A stretch of 64,000 nt of DNA, taken from NCBI RefSeq assembly GCF_000010425.1, contig NC_008618.1, forward strand, positions 675,946 through 739,945, written 5' to 3'. The notes below the pieces were generated by a model. That model was not told the DNA's origin and did no database searches. It worked only from the letters and a program-made list of their open reading frames with translations. The position numbers and the translations under genes are program-made. Below are positions 26,022 through 36,534 of the stretch, one piece after another (the first letter of the stretch is position 1; the number at the start of each line of letters is the position of its first letter). Source of the stretch: Bifidobacterium adolescentis ATCC 15703 (GTDB taxonomy: Bacteria > Actinomycetota > Actinomycetes > Actinomycetales > Bifidobacteriaceae).

Positions 26022-26546
26022 CTATCGCCACCTTTCCACAAGATTGGCCACCCATTCGCCAGCCTGCTCGACCGTGGCCTGCCTGGCGATGTGATTGCGC
26101 TCGGCATCCGCGAATTCCGGCGGATACAATGCCTCGATGGTTTGCCTGAGCAAGGTGAGACCCTGCTGGTTCCCCGTGGTCCGAGGCGTCTCTTCGATGT
26201 CGGTGAGCGTCTGGTTGCGCACGTCCGTTCCGGTGGCAGTGGAAGCAAAATCCCTGGCGATTGCGGCCAGCTGTGCGAAAGCCTCCTCGCGCTCCAGCTC
26301 CCCCCGGGCATGGCGGGACACAACATCATCGATACGCTGATGCCAGACGGTTTTGCCGGCAAGCGCGTCATGTCGGCCGCGATTGACTATTTTTGCGGGC
26401 TTCCGGCTCGGCCGGGCAAGCCAGACCACAAGAGCCACCAAAACGACGGCAAGCAACAGACAGACCGCGATGACGACGGCCAAACCGTTCTCAAGATGAA
26501 TCTGGTCCTTGATGACGAGGTCATCCTCGGCAAGGAAGAGCATCAT
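26022..26546 (-). CDS. Membrane protein of unknown function in the MoxR operon
   Basis: A 174-residue protein with a short N-terminus, one membrane helix at about 22-44 (LAVVIAVCLLLAVVLVALVVWLA) and a charged, probably helical cytosolic part. Position (between DUF58 and the VWA genes) and topology match the DUF4381-type proteins common in such operons, although sequence similarity is not obvious to me. Its start overlaps the DUF58 stop, and its stop abuts the next start. Confidence 0.65.
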   Translation of the reverse strand: MMLFLAEDDLVIKDQIHLENGLAVVIAVCLLLAVVLVALVVWLARPSRKPAKIVNRGRHDALAGKTVWHQRIDDVVSRHARGELEREEAFAQLAAIARDFASTATGTDVRNQTLTDIEETPRTTGNQQGLTLLRQTIEALYPPEFADAERNHIARQATVEQAGEWVANLVERWR

Positions 26547-27496
26547 GCCTTGTCTCCCAACGACAATACGGACGGGGCTCTCAATTGGTTACGTGTGGAC
26601 TGGGCCAAAGCCGTGGAAACCATGCGCACGAACTCATGGAACATGCGTTCGCTGGAATCGGATCGAATTACCGTCGAGCCACAGCGATTCAGCTCATGGC
26701 GAATGGACGCAGCCAGGTATTCACGATGCGTTCGCACTTGCCCAGCTGTGTTTCCCCTACGCAGGAACGCAGGCACGCGTCGTTTTCCAGCCCCGTCAAG
26801 CACCACGCGCGCATGGCTGACATCAAACGGATTGATGGTGGCCACATCGATGAGCACCATCGGATGTGTCCTTGCAATCATGCGGATGGCGCTCAAATGA
26901 CGTTCCTCCAACGCATGCTCCTCGGTGGCGATGACGACCAGCGCCTCTTTGTCCCGAATGCGGCGCGCGTATTCCAGCAACGCGTCGATATTGCGGGGCC
27001 TGGTCCACTCGCGCTGCAATGCCGTATCCAAGGTTCGTTCGAACTGCGCCAGGCCACCGTTGAACGGCACCCGGGTGATGGAAGCGCTGTCGCCGAACAC
27101 CATGGACACTTCGTCGCCTCGGCGCAGGCTGAGCGCGGCGAACATGCATAAGGCGTTTGCCGCCACCTGGTACGCCTGTTCCGAGGAAGGGCATGCGGCG
27201 GTCATTTCCTGTCCGACGTCAAGCAGCAACCATGCCTTCGAAGTGGAGGGACGCTCACGCTGCACCACCATTGGACGTCCCGCTCGGGCACTGGTCTTCC
27301 AATCGATGCGTTTCGCCTCGTCTCCCGGCTCATAGGCGTGGATATCCACGACATCGTCGGCGCCGAAGCGTTTGTTCGATGCGTGCGCGCCTTCGAGTAT
27401 GCCGAGCGCCTTGCGTACCGTCGGCAGACTCAGCGTGGTTCCAAGCGTCTCGATTTTTCTGCGGATCGGATCGTCGGAACGGATCTGGTCGATCAT
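26543..27496 (-). CDS. DUF58 domain protein
   Basis: A 317-residue cytosolic protein. The DUF58 hallmark is clear: FGADDVVDIHAYEPGDEAKRIDWKTSARAGRPMVVQRER (about 44-82), with the RxYxPGD.R.IDWk pattern. A VWA-like fold follows (WLLLDVGQEMTAACPSS). DUF58 proteins nearly always accompany MoxR ATPases. The start overlaps the moxR stop by ATGA. The DxGxx site lacks the usual Ser pair, so metal binding is uncertain. Confidence 0.88.
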   Translation of the reverse strand: MIDQIRSDDPIRRKIETLGTTLSLPTVRKALGILEGAHASNKRFGADDVVDIHAYEPGDEAKRIDWKTSARAGRPMVVQRERPSTSKAWLLLDVGQEMTAACPSSEQAYQVAANALCMFAALSLRRGDEVSMVFGDSASITRVPFNGGLAQFERTLDTALQREWTRPRNIDALLEYARRIRDKEALVVIATEEHALEERHLSAIRMIARTHPMVLIDVATINPFDVSHARVVLDGAGKRRVPAFLRRGNTAGQVRTHREYLAASIRHELNRCGSTVIRSDSSERMFHEFVRMVSTALAQSTRNQLRAPSVLSLGDKA

Positions 27497-28560
27497 GGAA
27501 CGGGGACCGCCTGCACGATCGAATCCACCACCTGGTCGCTGGTGACGCCATCGGCAAGTGCTTCGAACGTCATCAGAATACGATGACGCAACACTTCGTG
27601 GGCGAACGCCTTCACATCCTCAGGAATGACGTAATCTCGTCCCTGCAGGAGCGCGTTGGCCTGTCCTATGCGCACCAGCGCGATGGACGCGCGCGGCGAG
27701 GCGCCCAGCCTGACGAGCGAGGAAAGTCCTTGGACGGGCTTGGTTCCAGCGCCACGGGAGGTGGCCGCGATATCGACCGCATACTGCATGATCGCATCGG
27801 ACACGTGCACACGACGTGCCGCGGAACGCAGGAATTCGACGTCGCTGATGGAAACGGTGTCACCGGTGAGCGCGTGCTGGTCTACGGTATCGGAGCCGCG
27901 GCGGGTCAGCATGGCGAGCATGCGTTGCTCTTCCTGCTCTGTCGGATAGGTCAGTACGGCCTTCATCATGAAACGGTCCATCTGCGCCTCGGGAAGATTG
28001 AAGGTGCCCTCTTCCTCGATTGGATTCTGCGTTGCGATGACCATGAATGGTTTCGGCAGCGCGATGCGTTGGCCTCCGATGGTGGTCGCGCCCTCCGCCA
28101 TGGCTTCAAGCATGGCGGACTGGGTTTTCGCGTTGGAACGATTGATTTCGTCGAGCAGCACGAAATTGGCGTGGATCGGGCCGATCTGCGTGGAGAATTT
28201 CTGCGTGGCGAAATCGAAGACCTGAGTGCCGACCAGGTCCGAAGGCATCAGATCGGGAGTGCATTGCACACGTTTGAACGAGCCGGACACCGAAGTGGCC
28301 AAGGTCTGCGCGGCAGTGGTTTTTGCCAGACCCGGGACGGATTCGATGAGGATATGACCGCCGGCCACCAAAGTGGTGATCAGCGATTCACGAAGATTGT
28401 CCTGTCCGACCAGGGTCTGCGCGAAACGTCCGCGAATCTGCGAACCGATGTTCCTGGCGCGTGCGATGTCTTCGGCCGACAGCGTGGTTGGTCTTGCGGC
28501 TGCGGGCATGGGGATGGGTGCCGGTGCTGGCGCCGGATTCTTTGGAGGGAATAAAGCCAT
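27493..28560 (-). CDS. moxR: MoxR-family AAA ATPase
   Basis: A 355-residue AAA ATPase that heads the operon. A Pro/Ala-rich N-terminus (1-25) precedes the domain with Walker A ESVPGLAKTTAAQTL (the MoxR-type GxPGxAKT, about 74-82), Walker B NFVLLDEINRSNAKTQSAML, and sensor 1 FMVIATQNPIEEEGTFNLPEAQMDRF. MoxR proteins act as chaperones with VWA partners for metal insertion or envelope protein maturation. It is the first of six overlapping genes read toward 23369. It sits 18 bases before the ung stop on the same strand, so ung transcription may run into it. Confidence 0.92.
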   Translation of the reverse strand: MALFPPKNPAPAPAPIPMPAAARPTTLSAEDIARARNIGSQIRGRFAQTLVGQDNLRESLITTLVAGGHILIESVPGLAKTTAAQTLATSVSGSFKRVQCTPDLMPSDLVGTQVFDFATQKFSTQIGPIHANFVLLDEINRSNAKTQSAMLEAMAEGATTIGGQRIALPKPFMVIATQNPIEEEGTFNLPEAQMDRFMMKAVLTYPTEQEEQRMLAMLTRRGSDTVDQHALTGDTVSISDVEFLRSAARRVHVSDAIMQYAVDIAATSRGAGTKPVQGLSSLVRLGASPRASIALVRIGQANALLQGRDYVIPEDVKAFAHEVLRHRILMTFEALADGVTSDQVVDSIVQAVPVP

Positions 28561-28578
28561 GGTTGCTACTCTAACGGG

Positions 28579-29283
28579 TCAAGCTGACGGGAGGGTCCAA
28601 TCCACCGGCTGTTCTCCTGCTTCGATTAGCGCCTGATTGGCGCGGGAGAACGGTTTCGAGCCGAAAAATCCGTAGCGGGCGGACATCGGACTTGGATGGG
28701 GGGATTTGATGATGAAAGCGTTGGTGAGCAGGGGCTCCAACGTCTGCGCCTTTCGTCCCCACAGAATCGCGACCAGAGGCTTGACGCTGCCGTCAGGCCG
28801 ACGGCGATTGTTCAATGCGCTGATGGCCGCGTCGGTGACCACTTCCCAGCCTCGCCCCTGATGGCTTCCCGGCTTTCCCGGTTCGACGGTCAGACATCTG
28901 TTGAGCAGCATGACGCCCTGTTTGGTCCAGGGTGTCAGGTCGCCGTTGGCCGGCATGGGCACGCCCAGATCGTCGGTCAGCTCGGTGTAGATGTTCGCCA
29001 GACTGCGCGGAATGGGCTTGACGTCCGGTGCCACGCAGAAGCTCAGTCCCACCGGATGGCCCGGCGTGGGGTAGGGATCCTGGCCGACGATAAGCACTTT
29101 GATGTCGTCGAATGGAATGGTAAACGCGCGCAGAATGTTCCTGCTGGCCGGAAGGTACTTACGTCCCGCCGCGATTTCCGACCTCAGAAAGTCTCCCATG
29201 AGATGTATCTGGGGTTCGACATCGGCGAGGGCCTGGGCCCATCCGGGCTCCACAAGATCCTTCAATGGTTTGATATGAGTCAT
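28579..29283 (-). CDS. ung: Uracil-DNA glycosylase
   Basis: Removes uracil from DNA, starting base-excision repair. The 234-residue family-1 enzyme has the water-activating motif [16 protein letters not shown] (about 72-87), the LLNRCLTV strand, and the minor-groove loop [17 protein letters not shown], with Met where most have Leu. The frame opens at 29400, but homologues start at [16 protein letters not shown], giving 29283. A GGGAAAG precedes it. Confidence 0.94.
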   Translation of the reverse strand: MTHIKPLKDLVEPGWAQALADVEPQIHLMGDFLRSEIAAGRKYLPASRNILRAFTIPFDDIKVLIVGQDPYPTPGHPVGLSFCVAPDVKPIPRSLANIYTELTDDLGVPMPANGDLTPWTKQGVMLLNRCLTVEPGKPGSHQGRGWEVVTDAAISALNNRRRPDGSVKPLVAILWGRKAQTLEPLLTNAFIIKSPHPSPMSARYGFFGSKPFSRANQALIEAGEQPVDWTLPSA

Positions 29284-29371
29284 ACTTTCCCACTGTACGA
29301 CGTGCCCTGTGGATGTCCATGCCGATTCCATGCGGAAACGTGTCGAATACGCGCAAAATCGACGATGCTGA

Positions 29372-29401
29372 TTGTGGGCTGACTGCACGGGCCGGTACAC
29401 T
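29372..29401 (+). promoter_or_regulatory. Promoter of the LytR_C gene
   Basis: TTGTGG (29372-29377), an 18-base spacer and TACACT (29396-29401) form a reasonable sigma-70-type promoter 34 bases before the chosen start at 29436. The expected start of transcription near 29409 gives a short leader carrying GAGG. Confidence 0.6.
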
Positions 29402-29435
29402 GGGGCGGTAAGTGTGAGAAATGAGGTTGCAGAAA

Positions 29436-30134
29436 ATGGCTAAGCAGGACAAGGAGACCTACGAATCCTACGCCAAGGATATGTTCGACAATCCTCCGGC
29501 GGGACCGATGGGCGTGCACCGTGGCGCACGTTCCATGGCGTCCAGGGCTCTGCCGTATGTGATTGTCGTGATTGTGGCTCTGCTCGCCGGCCTGCTGTTC
29601 TGGGGAGTCTATTCTGGTGAGATCAGCAACCTGAGAATGCCTTGGTCGGCCAAGGAGGACTCTTCATCGTCCGTCTCCACGGCGGATAAGGCGGATAAGA
29701 AGACGGACGACACGTCCAAAGACGCCAAGACGGAGAACAAGAAGTCCGAGGACGGCAAGAAGACCAGTACTTCGGATGGCCAGTCGAAGGACGCTTCGGA
29801 CGCCAACCAGAACGCGGAACAGAATAACGATCAGAACAATGGCCAGGATGCGGCTTCTGAGCAGAGCGTGAATCTGGCCACCGAGATCCGCGTGGTGAAC
29901 GCCACCAGCATCACCGGTTACGCCAAGAGCAAGGCCGATGCCCTGACCCAGGCCGGATACACCAGCGTGACGCCCAGCAATCCGACCGGCAACGTTCCCA
30001 GCCAGACGGTTGTCTGGTATCAGAATGAGGCCGACAAGGCGACGGCGGAGAATGTCGCGCAGACGCTGGGAATCTCCAATGTCCAGCAGAGCAGCGGATT
30101 GGTCACGCCGATCGTTGTGGTGCTGTTGAACTGA
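29436..30134 (+). CDS. LytR C-terminal domain membrane protein
   Basis: A 232-residue protein: cytosolic N-terminus, one membrane helix (about 40-60, [21 protein letters not shown]), a long Lys/Asp/Ser/Asn/Gln-rich linker (about 72-145), then a LytR_C fold ([31 protein letters not shown]...[21 protein letters not shown]). This domain occurs alone or after LytR-CpsA-Psr wall-polymer ligases; its role outside the membrane is unclear. ATG 29436 has GAGG at 10 bases; the ATG at 29421 is an in-frame alternative. Confidence 0.85.
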   Translation: MAKQDKETYESYAKDMFDNPPAGPMGVHRGARSMASRALPYVIVVIVALLAGLLFWGVYSGEISNLRMPWSAKEDSSSSVSTADKADKKTDDTSKDAKTENKKSEDGKKTSTSDGQSKDASDANQNAEQNNDQNNGQDAASEQSVNLATEIRVVNATSITGYAKSKADALTQAGYTSVTPSNPTGNVPSQTVVWYQNEADKATAENVAQTLGISNVQQSSGLVTPIVVVLLN

Positions 30135-30158
30135 AAAAACGCCGTCCGAACCGGTTTG

Positions 30159-30196
30159 GAACCTCGCCCGAACATAGGCGAGGTTCTTTTATTTTC
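30159..30196 (+). terminator. Terminator after the LytR_C gene
   Basis: GAACCTCGCC (30159-30168) and GGCGAGGTTC (30177-30186) form a perfect 10-base stem with an 8-base loop, followed by TTTTATTTT. Confidence 0.93.
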
Positions 30197-30271
30197 TTGG
30201 AAATCCGGCGTTTTTCAAGTTGATTCGATGCGACTGGCATCTTGCTCACAGCGCAAAGAACGTCATCGGGT

Positions 30272-30298
30272 TTGGCACTCTCGACGTGAGAGTGCTAA
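30272..30298. promoter_or_regulatory. CIRCE operator 1 of groEL
   Basis: TTGGCACTC-9 bases-GAGTGCTAA matches the HrcA-binding consensus TTAGCACTC-N9-GAGTGCTAA at 17 of 18 positions. It lies 111 bases before groEL. HrcA would repress groEL here until heat or misfolding occupies GroEL. Confidence 0.95.
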
Positions 30299-30306
30299 TC
30301 TGCGAA

Positions 30307-30333
30307 TTAGCACTCGACGAGTGAGAGTGATAA
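30307..30333. promoter_or_regulatory. CIRCE operator 2 of groEL
   Basis: TTAGCACTC-9 bases-GAGTGATAA, also 17 of 18 to consensus, begins 8 bases after the first copy. Paired CIRCE sites imply tight HrcA repression. Confidence 0.95.
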
Positions 30334-30381
30334 CTGGCGGCTGACGGCTGGTTCTGATTGTCGCTCCGAAGGTGGAAATAA

Positions 30382-32025
<1,644 letters not shown>

Positions 32026-32068
32026 TTGAAAGACCGGAAGCTTCCATAGGCTCAAATAGCTGATATGA

Positions 32069-32098
32069 GGCCCGCTTCCCGATGGGGAGCGGGCCTTT
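32069..32098 (+). terminator. Terminator after groEL
   Basis: GGCCCGCTTCCC (32069-32080) pairs with GGGAGCGGGCC with one G-U, followed by TTTG; a compact GC-rich intrinsic terminator. Confidence 0.85.
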
Positions 32099-32129
32099 GC
32101 TTATCTGGAAGGCGCCTTACGCGCGCTTT

Positions 32130-32420
32130 CTACTGCGCGAACAAACGCGACGCCTGCATTTCGGTCTCCGAATACAACGTGGAGGCCTGCATCAATGCGC
32201 GCTGGATTGATTCAAGCGACTGCTCCATCTGCTGCTGCGCGGCACGCCACTGTTCGGCGACCGCTGTGAACTGCGTCGCAGCCCCGCCGCGCCAAACGCT
32301 CTGCAGATTGTTGAGATTGCCGTACATGCCCTGCACGGCCTGTCGGATGGATTGGATGGAGGCGTTGACGGCGGCGCTCGAGGACTGAATCTGCTCGCTG
32401 TCGACTTGATACTGTGGCAT
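32130..32420 (-). CDS. WXG100-family protein
   Basis: A 96-residue protein with the two-helix ESAT-6-like layout: helix 1 (about 8-40), the turn SVWRGGAATQF (about 42-52; W-R-G is the WXG motif), and helix 2 (about 53-92). Such proteins are exported by type VII systems as dimers or act as partners of larger substrates. No EccC/EssC ATPase or other secretion gene is in the window. The gene is alone on the minus strand between groEL and a divergent membrane protein gene. Confidence 0.88.
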   Translation of the reverse strand: MPQYQVDSEQIQSSSAAVNASIQSIRQAVQGMYGNLNNLQSVWRGGAATQFTAVAEQWRAAQQQMEQSLESIQRALMQASTLYSETEMQASRLFAQ

Positions 32421-32553
32421 GTGCCGGTCCTTTCAATGATGATTGGTGTGTTTCTCCATGCGATCGCGGTTGGCGCAACCGGACGGTACAGTGGATGCTA
32501 TGTCATCAGTGAGCGTGTGCAACGAAAAAAACGGAGCTGTGGTCGGAGAACAT

Positions 32554-33393
32554 ATGCATTTGGGTTCCGTCGGCGTGTCGCGAAACGGCGGCAGAACGGC
32601 AAAAGGTTGGAATATCGCGATTTGCATGTTGCTGGCGAGCGTGCTGGGTTTGTGTTTGATGCTGTGGATAACTCCGCCGGTCCATGCGGATGACAGTGCC
32701 GGATTGGGCATTACAGCCACGGACGACATCACCGACACGCAGAATCTGCTCGGTTCGAATGTCTCGGAGATCACGGACGCCATCAACCAGACGAAAAAGG
32801 AGACCGGCGTCACCGTCCGTTTGGTGTATCTGGACAGTTTCAACGCCAAAGGCAAGCCAGATAAATGGGTGAGCGCGCTGCTGGAATCGTTGAACCCGAA
32901 ACCGAATACCGTGATGTTGGCGGTTGCCTCGAATGACGGCAATCTGGTGGTGGCCGTGTCTTCGAACTCGGAGGAATGGCTGAAGAAGAAGTCGACCGTC
33001 GACGCGCTGTCCGATGCCGCGCAAAAACCGTTGATGGAAAGCGATCCGGACTGGGCGAAGTCCGCGACCGACATGATGAATCAGATTTCGGTGCAGAAAA
33101 AGACCTCGACTTCGTCGCGGACCATATGGATTGGCGTGGGAGGATTCGCCGGCGCGCTGCTGCTTCTGGTGGTGATTCTGGTGGTGTTCCATATCCTGCG
33201 CAAGAAGGACGTGATCGGGCATCGGCGTAAGGGCCGCCATAGCGGCCGTCATGGTGCGGTCGCCGAACGTATCCAACCGGTCAAAGAGTGGGGCGCCGAA
33301 TCGGAAAACGAGGATTATGTCAATCCGGATACCGCTTCAACGCAAGATTCAGAATCCGTTCAGGAAACATCCAGTGAAGGGAGCGATGCTTAA
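32554..33393 (+). CDS. TPM-like membrane protein
   Basis: A protein of about 279 residues. It has a hydrophobic N-terminal export segment (about 20-42, ending ...PPVHADDSAG, a plausible signal cleavage site), an extracytoplasmic domain resembling the TPM fold (VTVRLVYLDSFNAKGKPDKWVSALLES, NTVMLAVASNDGNLVVAVSSNSEEWL), a membrane helix at about 195-218 and an Arg/His/Glu-rich cytosolic tail. ATG 32554 has GGAG at 5 bases. An in-frame ATG at 32500 follows TACAGT by 7 bases and could give a longer leaderless product. It is followed by a response regulator 3 bases away. Confidence 0.75.
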   Translation: MHLGSVGVSRNGGRTAKGWNIAICMLLASVLGLCLMLWITPPVHADDSAGLGITATDDITDTQNLLGSNVSEITDAINQTKKETGVTVRLVYLDSFNAKGKPDKWVSALLESLNPKPNTVMLAVASNDGNLVVAVSSNSEEWLKKKSTVDALSDAAQKPLMESDPDWAKSATDMMNQISVQKKTSTSSRTIWIGVGGFAGALLLLVVILVVFHILRKKDVIGHRRKGRHSGRHGAVAERIQPVKEWGAESENEDYVNPDTASTQDSESVQETSSEGSDA

Positions 33394-33396
33394 GCC

Positions 33397-34128
33397 ATGA
33401 GCAAGCCTATTGAAGCATCCATTGTCGTTGTCGATGACGAGCCGTCCATCCGAGAGCTGCTGGTGGCATCCCTGCATTTCGCCGGTTTCGAAGTGAACAC
33501 GGCCGCTTCGGGATCCGAAGCCATCGAGGTCATCGAAAGGCTGCAGCCGGATCTGATCGTGCTTGATGTGATGCTTCCGGACATCGATGGGTTCACGGTG
33601 ACCCGACGCATCAGGCAGGAAGGCATCACCACGCCGGTGCTGTACCTGACCGCTCGCGATGACACCCAAGACAAGGTCATGGGGCTTACCGTGGGAGGCG
33701 ACGACTATGTGACCAAGCCGTTCAGCCTCGAAGAGGTCGTGGCCCGAATCCGCGCCATCCTGCGTCGCACCCAGCAGCAGGTGGAGGACGATCCGATCAT
33801 CCGTGTGGGCGATCTCGAAATCAACGAGGACTCGCACGACGTGTCCCGAGCCGGACAGCCAATCGACCTGAGCCCCACCGAATACAAGCTTCTTCGCTAC
33901 CTCATGGACAATGAAGGCCGCGTGCTGTCCAAGGCGCAGATTCTCGATCACGTGTGGCAATACGATTGGGGCGGGGACGCGGCCATCGTCGAATCGTACA
34001 TCTCCTATCTTCGCAAGAAGGTCGATGGCATCGTCATCGAGGATGAGAACGGCGACAAGCACAAGGTAACGCCGCTGATCGAAACCAAGCGCGGCATTGG
34101 CTATATGATTCGCGCTCCCAAGAACTAG
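33397..34128 (+). CDS. OmpR-family response regulator
   Basis: A 243-residue two-component regulator. The receiver domain has the acidic pair Asp13-Asp14, phosphorylation site Asp57 (LIVLDVMLP) and Lys107 (YVTKPFS). The winged-helix DNA-binding domain (about 140-240) ends KRGIGYMIRAP. It is similar in layout to MprA/TcrA-type actinobacterial regulators. The histidine kinase gene begins 8 bases after its stop, so they are cotranscribed, probably with the TPM-like gene upstream. Targets cannot be inferred from the window. Confidence 0.95.
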   Translation: MSKPIEASIVVVDDEPSIRELLVASLHFAGFEVNTAASGSEAIEVIERLQPDLIVLDVMLPDIDGFTVTRRIRQEGITTPVLYLTARDDTQDKVMGLTVGGDDYVTKPFSLEEVVARIRAILRRTQQQVEDDPIIRVGDLEINEDSHDVSRAGQPIDLSPTEYKLLRYLMDNEGRVLSKAQILDHVWQYDWGGDAAIVESYISYLRKKVDGIVIEDENGDKHKVTPLIETKRGIGYMIRAPKN

Positions 34129-34136
34129 ATTCAGCC

Positions 34137-35984
34137 ATGAGCAAGAATCCCAATTCGCCGTCCACGGGCCACGCCTCCAATCCTTCGGCCATTCCGGCCC
34201 CCATGCAGCCTCCCCGGTCGCTGCCGAAGCAGAACAAGGTATGGAGCCGTTTCACCCGCAGGATTCAAGCGATTCCGCTGAGCACGAAACTGGTCACCTG
34301 CATCATCGTGCTGCTGACCATCGGCACCATCGGCATCTCCTTTTCCATACGTACGTTGGTGGGCAATTATCTGCTGCAGAAGACCGATACGCAGCTGATC
34401 AACCAAGCCCAGCTGATTTTCAACAGCATGGACTCGCTCAGCAGCGACACCGGCGATGACGGGCGCAGCCTCATGAACACGTATTACGTGGAGGTGCGCG
34501 ACAGCGAATACAAAAGCACGGGTGCCGGATCGGTGCCCATGCTCCGTGACGGAGTGGTTTCGGAACCAAGCCTGCCGGCCGACGGCAGCATCGACGGCGT
34601 CACTCTTGGACAGCCATTCACGACACGTGCGGTGGTGCACATCACCACAAGCCGCACCCCGGATCATTCCATCATGCAGGCTGCGCAGTCGCCATGGCGT
34701 GTTGTCGCGTTGCCTTGGAACGAGAAGACACGGACCGGGCAAGTCAAGGACAGTGGCGTCGTGTTCATCGGCCTGTCGCTGAGCGATCAGATCGACACGG
34801 CCAACACATTGACGCGATTCTGCGCGATGGTGGGCATCGCGGTGGTGCTGATCGGCGCGATACTCGGCACCATTCTGGTGCAAAGCACGCTCGCGCCCTT
34901 GAAGCGGATTGAAAAAACCGCCGCGAAAATCGCCGCGGGAGATCTCAGCCAACGTGTGCCAGACCTGCCGGAAAGCACGGAGGTCGGCTCTCTGTCCATG
35001 TCGCTGAACACCATGCTGACACGCATCGAGGAGAGCTTCCACGCGCAGGAAGAGACCACCGAAAAAATGAAGCGGTTCGTCTCGGACGCCAGTCACGAAT
35101 TGCGTACGCCGCTCGCCGCCATTCACGGGTACGCCGAGCTGTACAAAATGCAGCGCGACATGCCTGGGGCTTTGGAGAGGGCTGACGAATCCATCGAACA
35201 TATCGAGGCATCCAGCGCGCGTATGACGGTTCTGGTGGAGGACCTGCTGTCTTTGGCTCGTTTGGACGAAGGACGTGGCATCGACATCACGCAGCAGGTG
35301 AAGCTGACCTCCGTGGTGCGCGACGCAGCCGATGACCTGCATGCGCTCGACCCCGACCGCGGCATTTCCTGCGGACAGGTCGTGCTCCAACCAGGTACCG
35401 ATATGGACCATCCCGCCCAATTCGCCTTCCAAAATGGCCAGATGCCCCAGATTGAGTTGAAGGGTGATGCTTCGAGACTGCGTCAAGTGGTCACCAACAT
35501 CGTGGGCAATATCCACCGGTATACGCCGGCGGACTCGCCTGTGGAGATCTCTATGGGTGTGCTCCCCGCGTCGATCAGTCCCGAATCCCTATCCCGTATG
35601 CCGTCCAATGAGCAGTCGCTTCGCCATCTGGTCGAAGCCATCGAAGTGGGGCAGTCCATGCAAGTGGGTATGAACTACGCGATTGTGCGATTCAGCGACC
35701 ACGGTCCCGGCGTGCCGCCGGAGGCACGGTCGAAGATCTTCGAACGTTTCTACACCGCCGACCCGTCGCGTGCGCGTCAGAAGGGCGGTACGGGACTCGG
35801 CATGGCAATCGCGCAATCCGTGGTCAAGGCGCATCATGGATTCATCTGCGCATCCGGCAGCGAAGGAACGGGACTGATCCTGACGGTGGTGCTGCCGATC
35901 GCCCCGGTCGAACCCAAGCCGCAGCCGATTACGGCGAGCGAGAATCGAAAAAACGAAAAAAAGAATCGCAAATCAAAGAAATAA
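34137..35984 (+). CDS. Membrane sensor histidine kinase
   Basis: A 615-residue kinase, cognate to the regulator just upstream. Order: Pro/Ser-rich cytosolic N-terminus (1-45), TM1 (about 52-71), an extracytoplasmic sensor (about 75-225), TM2 (about 229-249), HAMP (about 250-303), HisKA with phospho-His320 in SDASHELRTPLAA, then HATPase with N-box QVVTNIVGNIHRYTP, G1 FSDHGPGVPP and G2 GGTGLGMAIA. About 50 extra residues lie between the N and G1 boxes. A very basic tail (NRKNEKKNRKSKK) follows. The architecture fits MprB/PhoR-like envelope-stress sensors, but the signal is unknown. Confidence 0.94.
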   Translation: MSKNPNSPSTGHASNPSAIPAPMQPPRSLPKQNKVWSRFTRRIQAIPLSTKLVTCIIVLLTIGTIGISFSIRTLVGNYLLQKTDTQLINQAQLIFNSMDSLSSDTGDDGRSLMNTYYVEVRDSEYKSTGAGSVPMLRDGVVSEPSLPADGSIDGVTLGQPFTTRAVVHITTSRTPDHSIMQAAQSPWRVVALPWNEKTRTGQVKDSGVVFIGLSLSDQIDTANTLTRFCAMVGIAVVLIGAILGTILVQSTLAPLKRIEKTAAKIAAGDLSQRVPDLPESTEVGSLSMSLNTMLTRIEESFHAQEETTEKMKRFVSDASHELRTPLAAIHGYAELYKMQRDMPGALERADESIEHIEASSARMTVLVEDLLSLARLDEGRGIDITQQVKLTSVVRDAADDLHALDPDRGISCGQVVLQPGTDMDHPAQFAFQNGQMPQIELKGDASRLRQVVTNIVGNIHRYTPADSPVEISMGVLPASISPESLSRMPSNEQSLRHLVEAIEVGQSMQVGMNYAIVRFSDHGPGVPPEARSKIFERFYTADPSRARQKGGTGLGMAIAQSVVKAHHGFICASGSEGTGLILTVVLPIAPVEPKPQPITASENRKNEKKNRKSKK

Positions 35985-36078
35985 CGCTCTTTTCCGTCGG
36001 GAAAGCAGACGCTATCGGCGCGGAAGGATGGGTGCGGCCCACCTCTTGCGCTAAACTGTATCTTTGGTTTGAAAATGG

Positions 36079-36100
36079 GCGAATGGTTTTACCTATTCGC
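36079..36100 (+). promoter_or_regulatory. Leader hairpin before the cold-shock gene
   Basis: GCGAATGG and CTATTCGC form an 8-base stem (one G-U) with a 6-base loop, 36 bases before the start. Cold-shock mRNAs often use structured leaders; whether this one senses temperature is unknown. Confidence 0.35.
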
Positions 36101-36135
36101 GTGAAGGTATCTGATCAGCAAAATGTGAGGTGACA

Positions 36136-36528
36136 ATGCCGAGCGGACGTGTTCGTTGGTTTGATGCGAACAAAGGCTATGGTTTCATTCAGACGGGTGA
36201 GAGCACGGATGATGTGTTCCTGCCCGCTGCCGCCCTTCCCGAGGGCGTGAAGACGCTGCGTAAGGGCGCCAAGGTCGAGTATTCCGTCATTGATGGTCGT
36301 CGTGGGCCGCAGGCGATGGGAGTGACGCTGGTTGCCTCGGCCCCGTCGCTGGTTAAAGCCACCCGTCCGAAGCCGGACGATATGGCCGCCATCGTGGAGG
36401 ATCTGATCAAGCTGCTTGACTCCGCGGGCAATCAGCTTCGTCGACATCGCTATCCTTCACCGGCTGAAAGCAAGAAGCTCGCCACGCTTCTGCGCGCGGT
36501 CGCCGACAATTTCGACGTACAGGAATAG
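36136..36528 (+). CDS. Cold-shock domain protein with helical extension
   Basis: A 130-residue RNA-binding protein. The cold-shock domain occupies about 1-65, with RNP1-like KGYGFIQ and RNP2-like DVFLPAAAL. The remaining 65 residues (DDMAAIVEDLIKLLDSAGNQLRRHRYPSPAESKK...) are helical and not part of classic CspA. GAGGTGA precedes ATG 36136 at 4-5 bases; a GTG at 36130 is also in frame. It is 6 bases before the DUF3027 gene, an order common in actinobacteria. Confidence 0.9.
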   Translation: MPSGRVRWFDANKGYGFIQTGESTDDVFLPAAALPEGVKTLRKGAKVEYSVIDGRRGPQAMGVTLVASAPSLVKATRPKPDDMAAIVEDLIKLLDSAGNQLRRHRYPSPAESKKLATLLRAVADNFDVQE

Positions 36529-36534
36529 AGTTTC

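Noticed and set aside
32065..32388. 107-codon plus-strand frame, Cys/Ala-rich
   Set aside because: It is antisense to the clear WXG100 gene and overlaps the groEL terminator.
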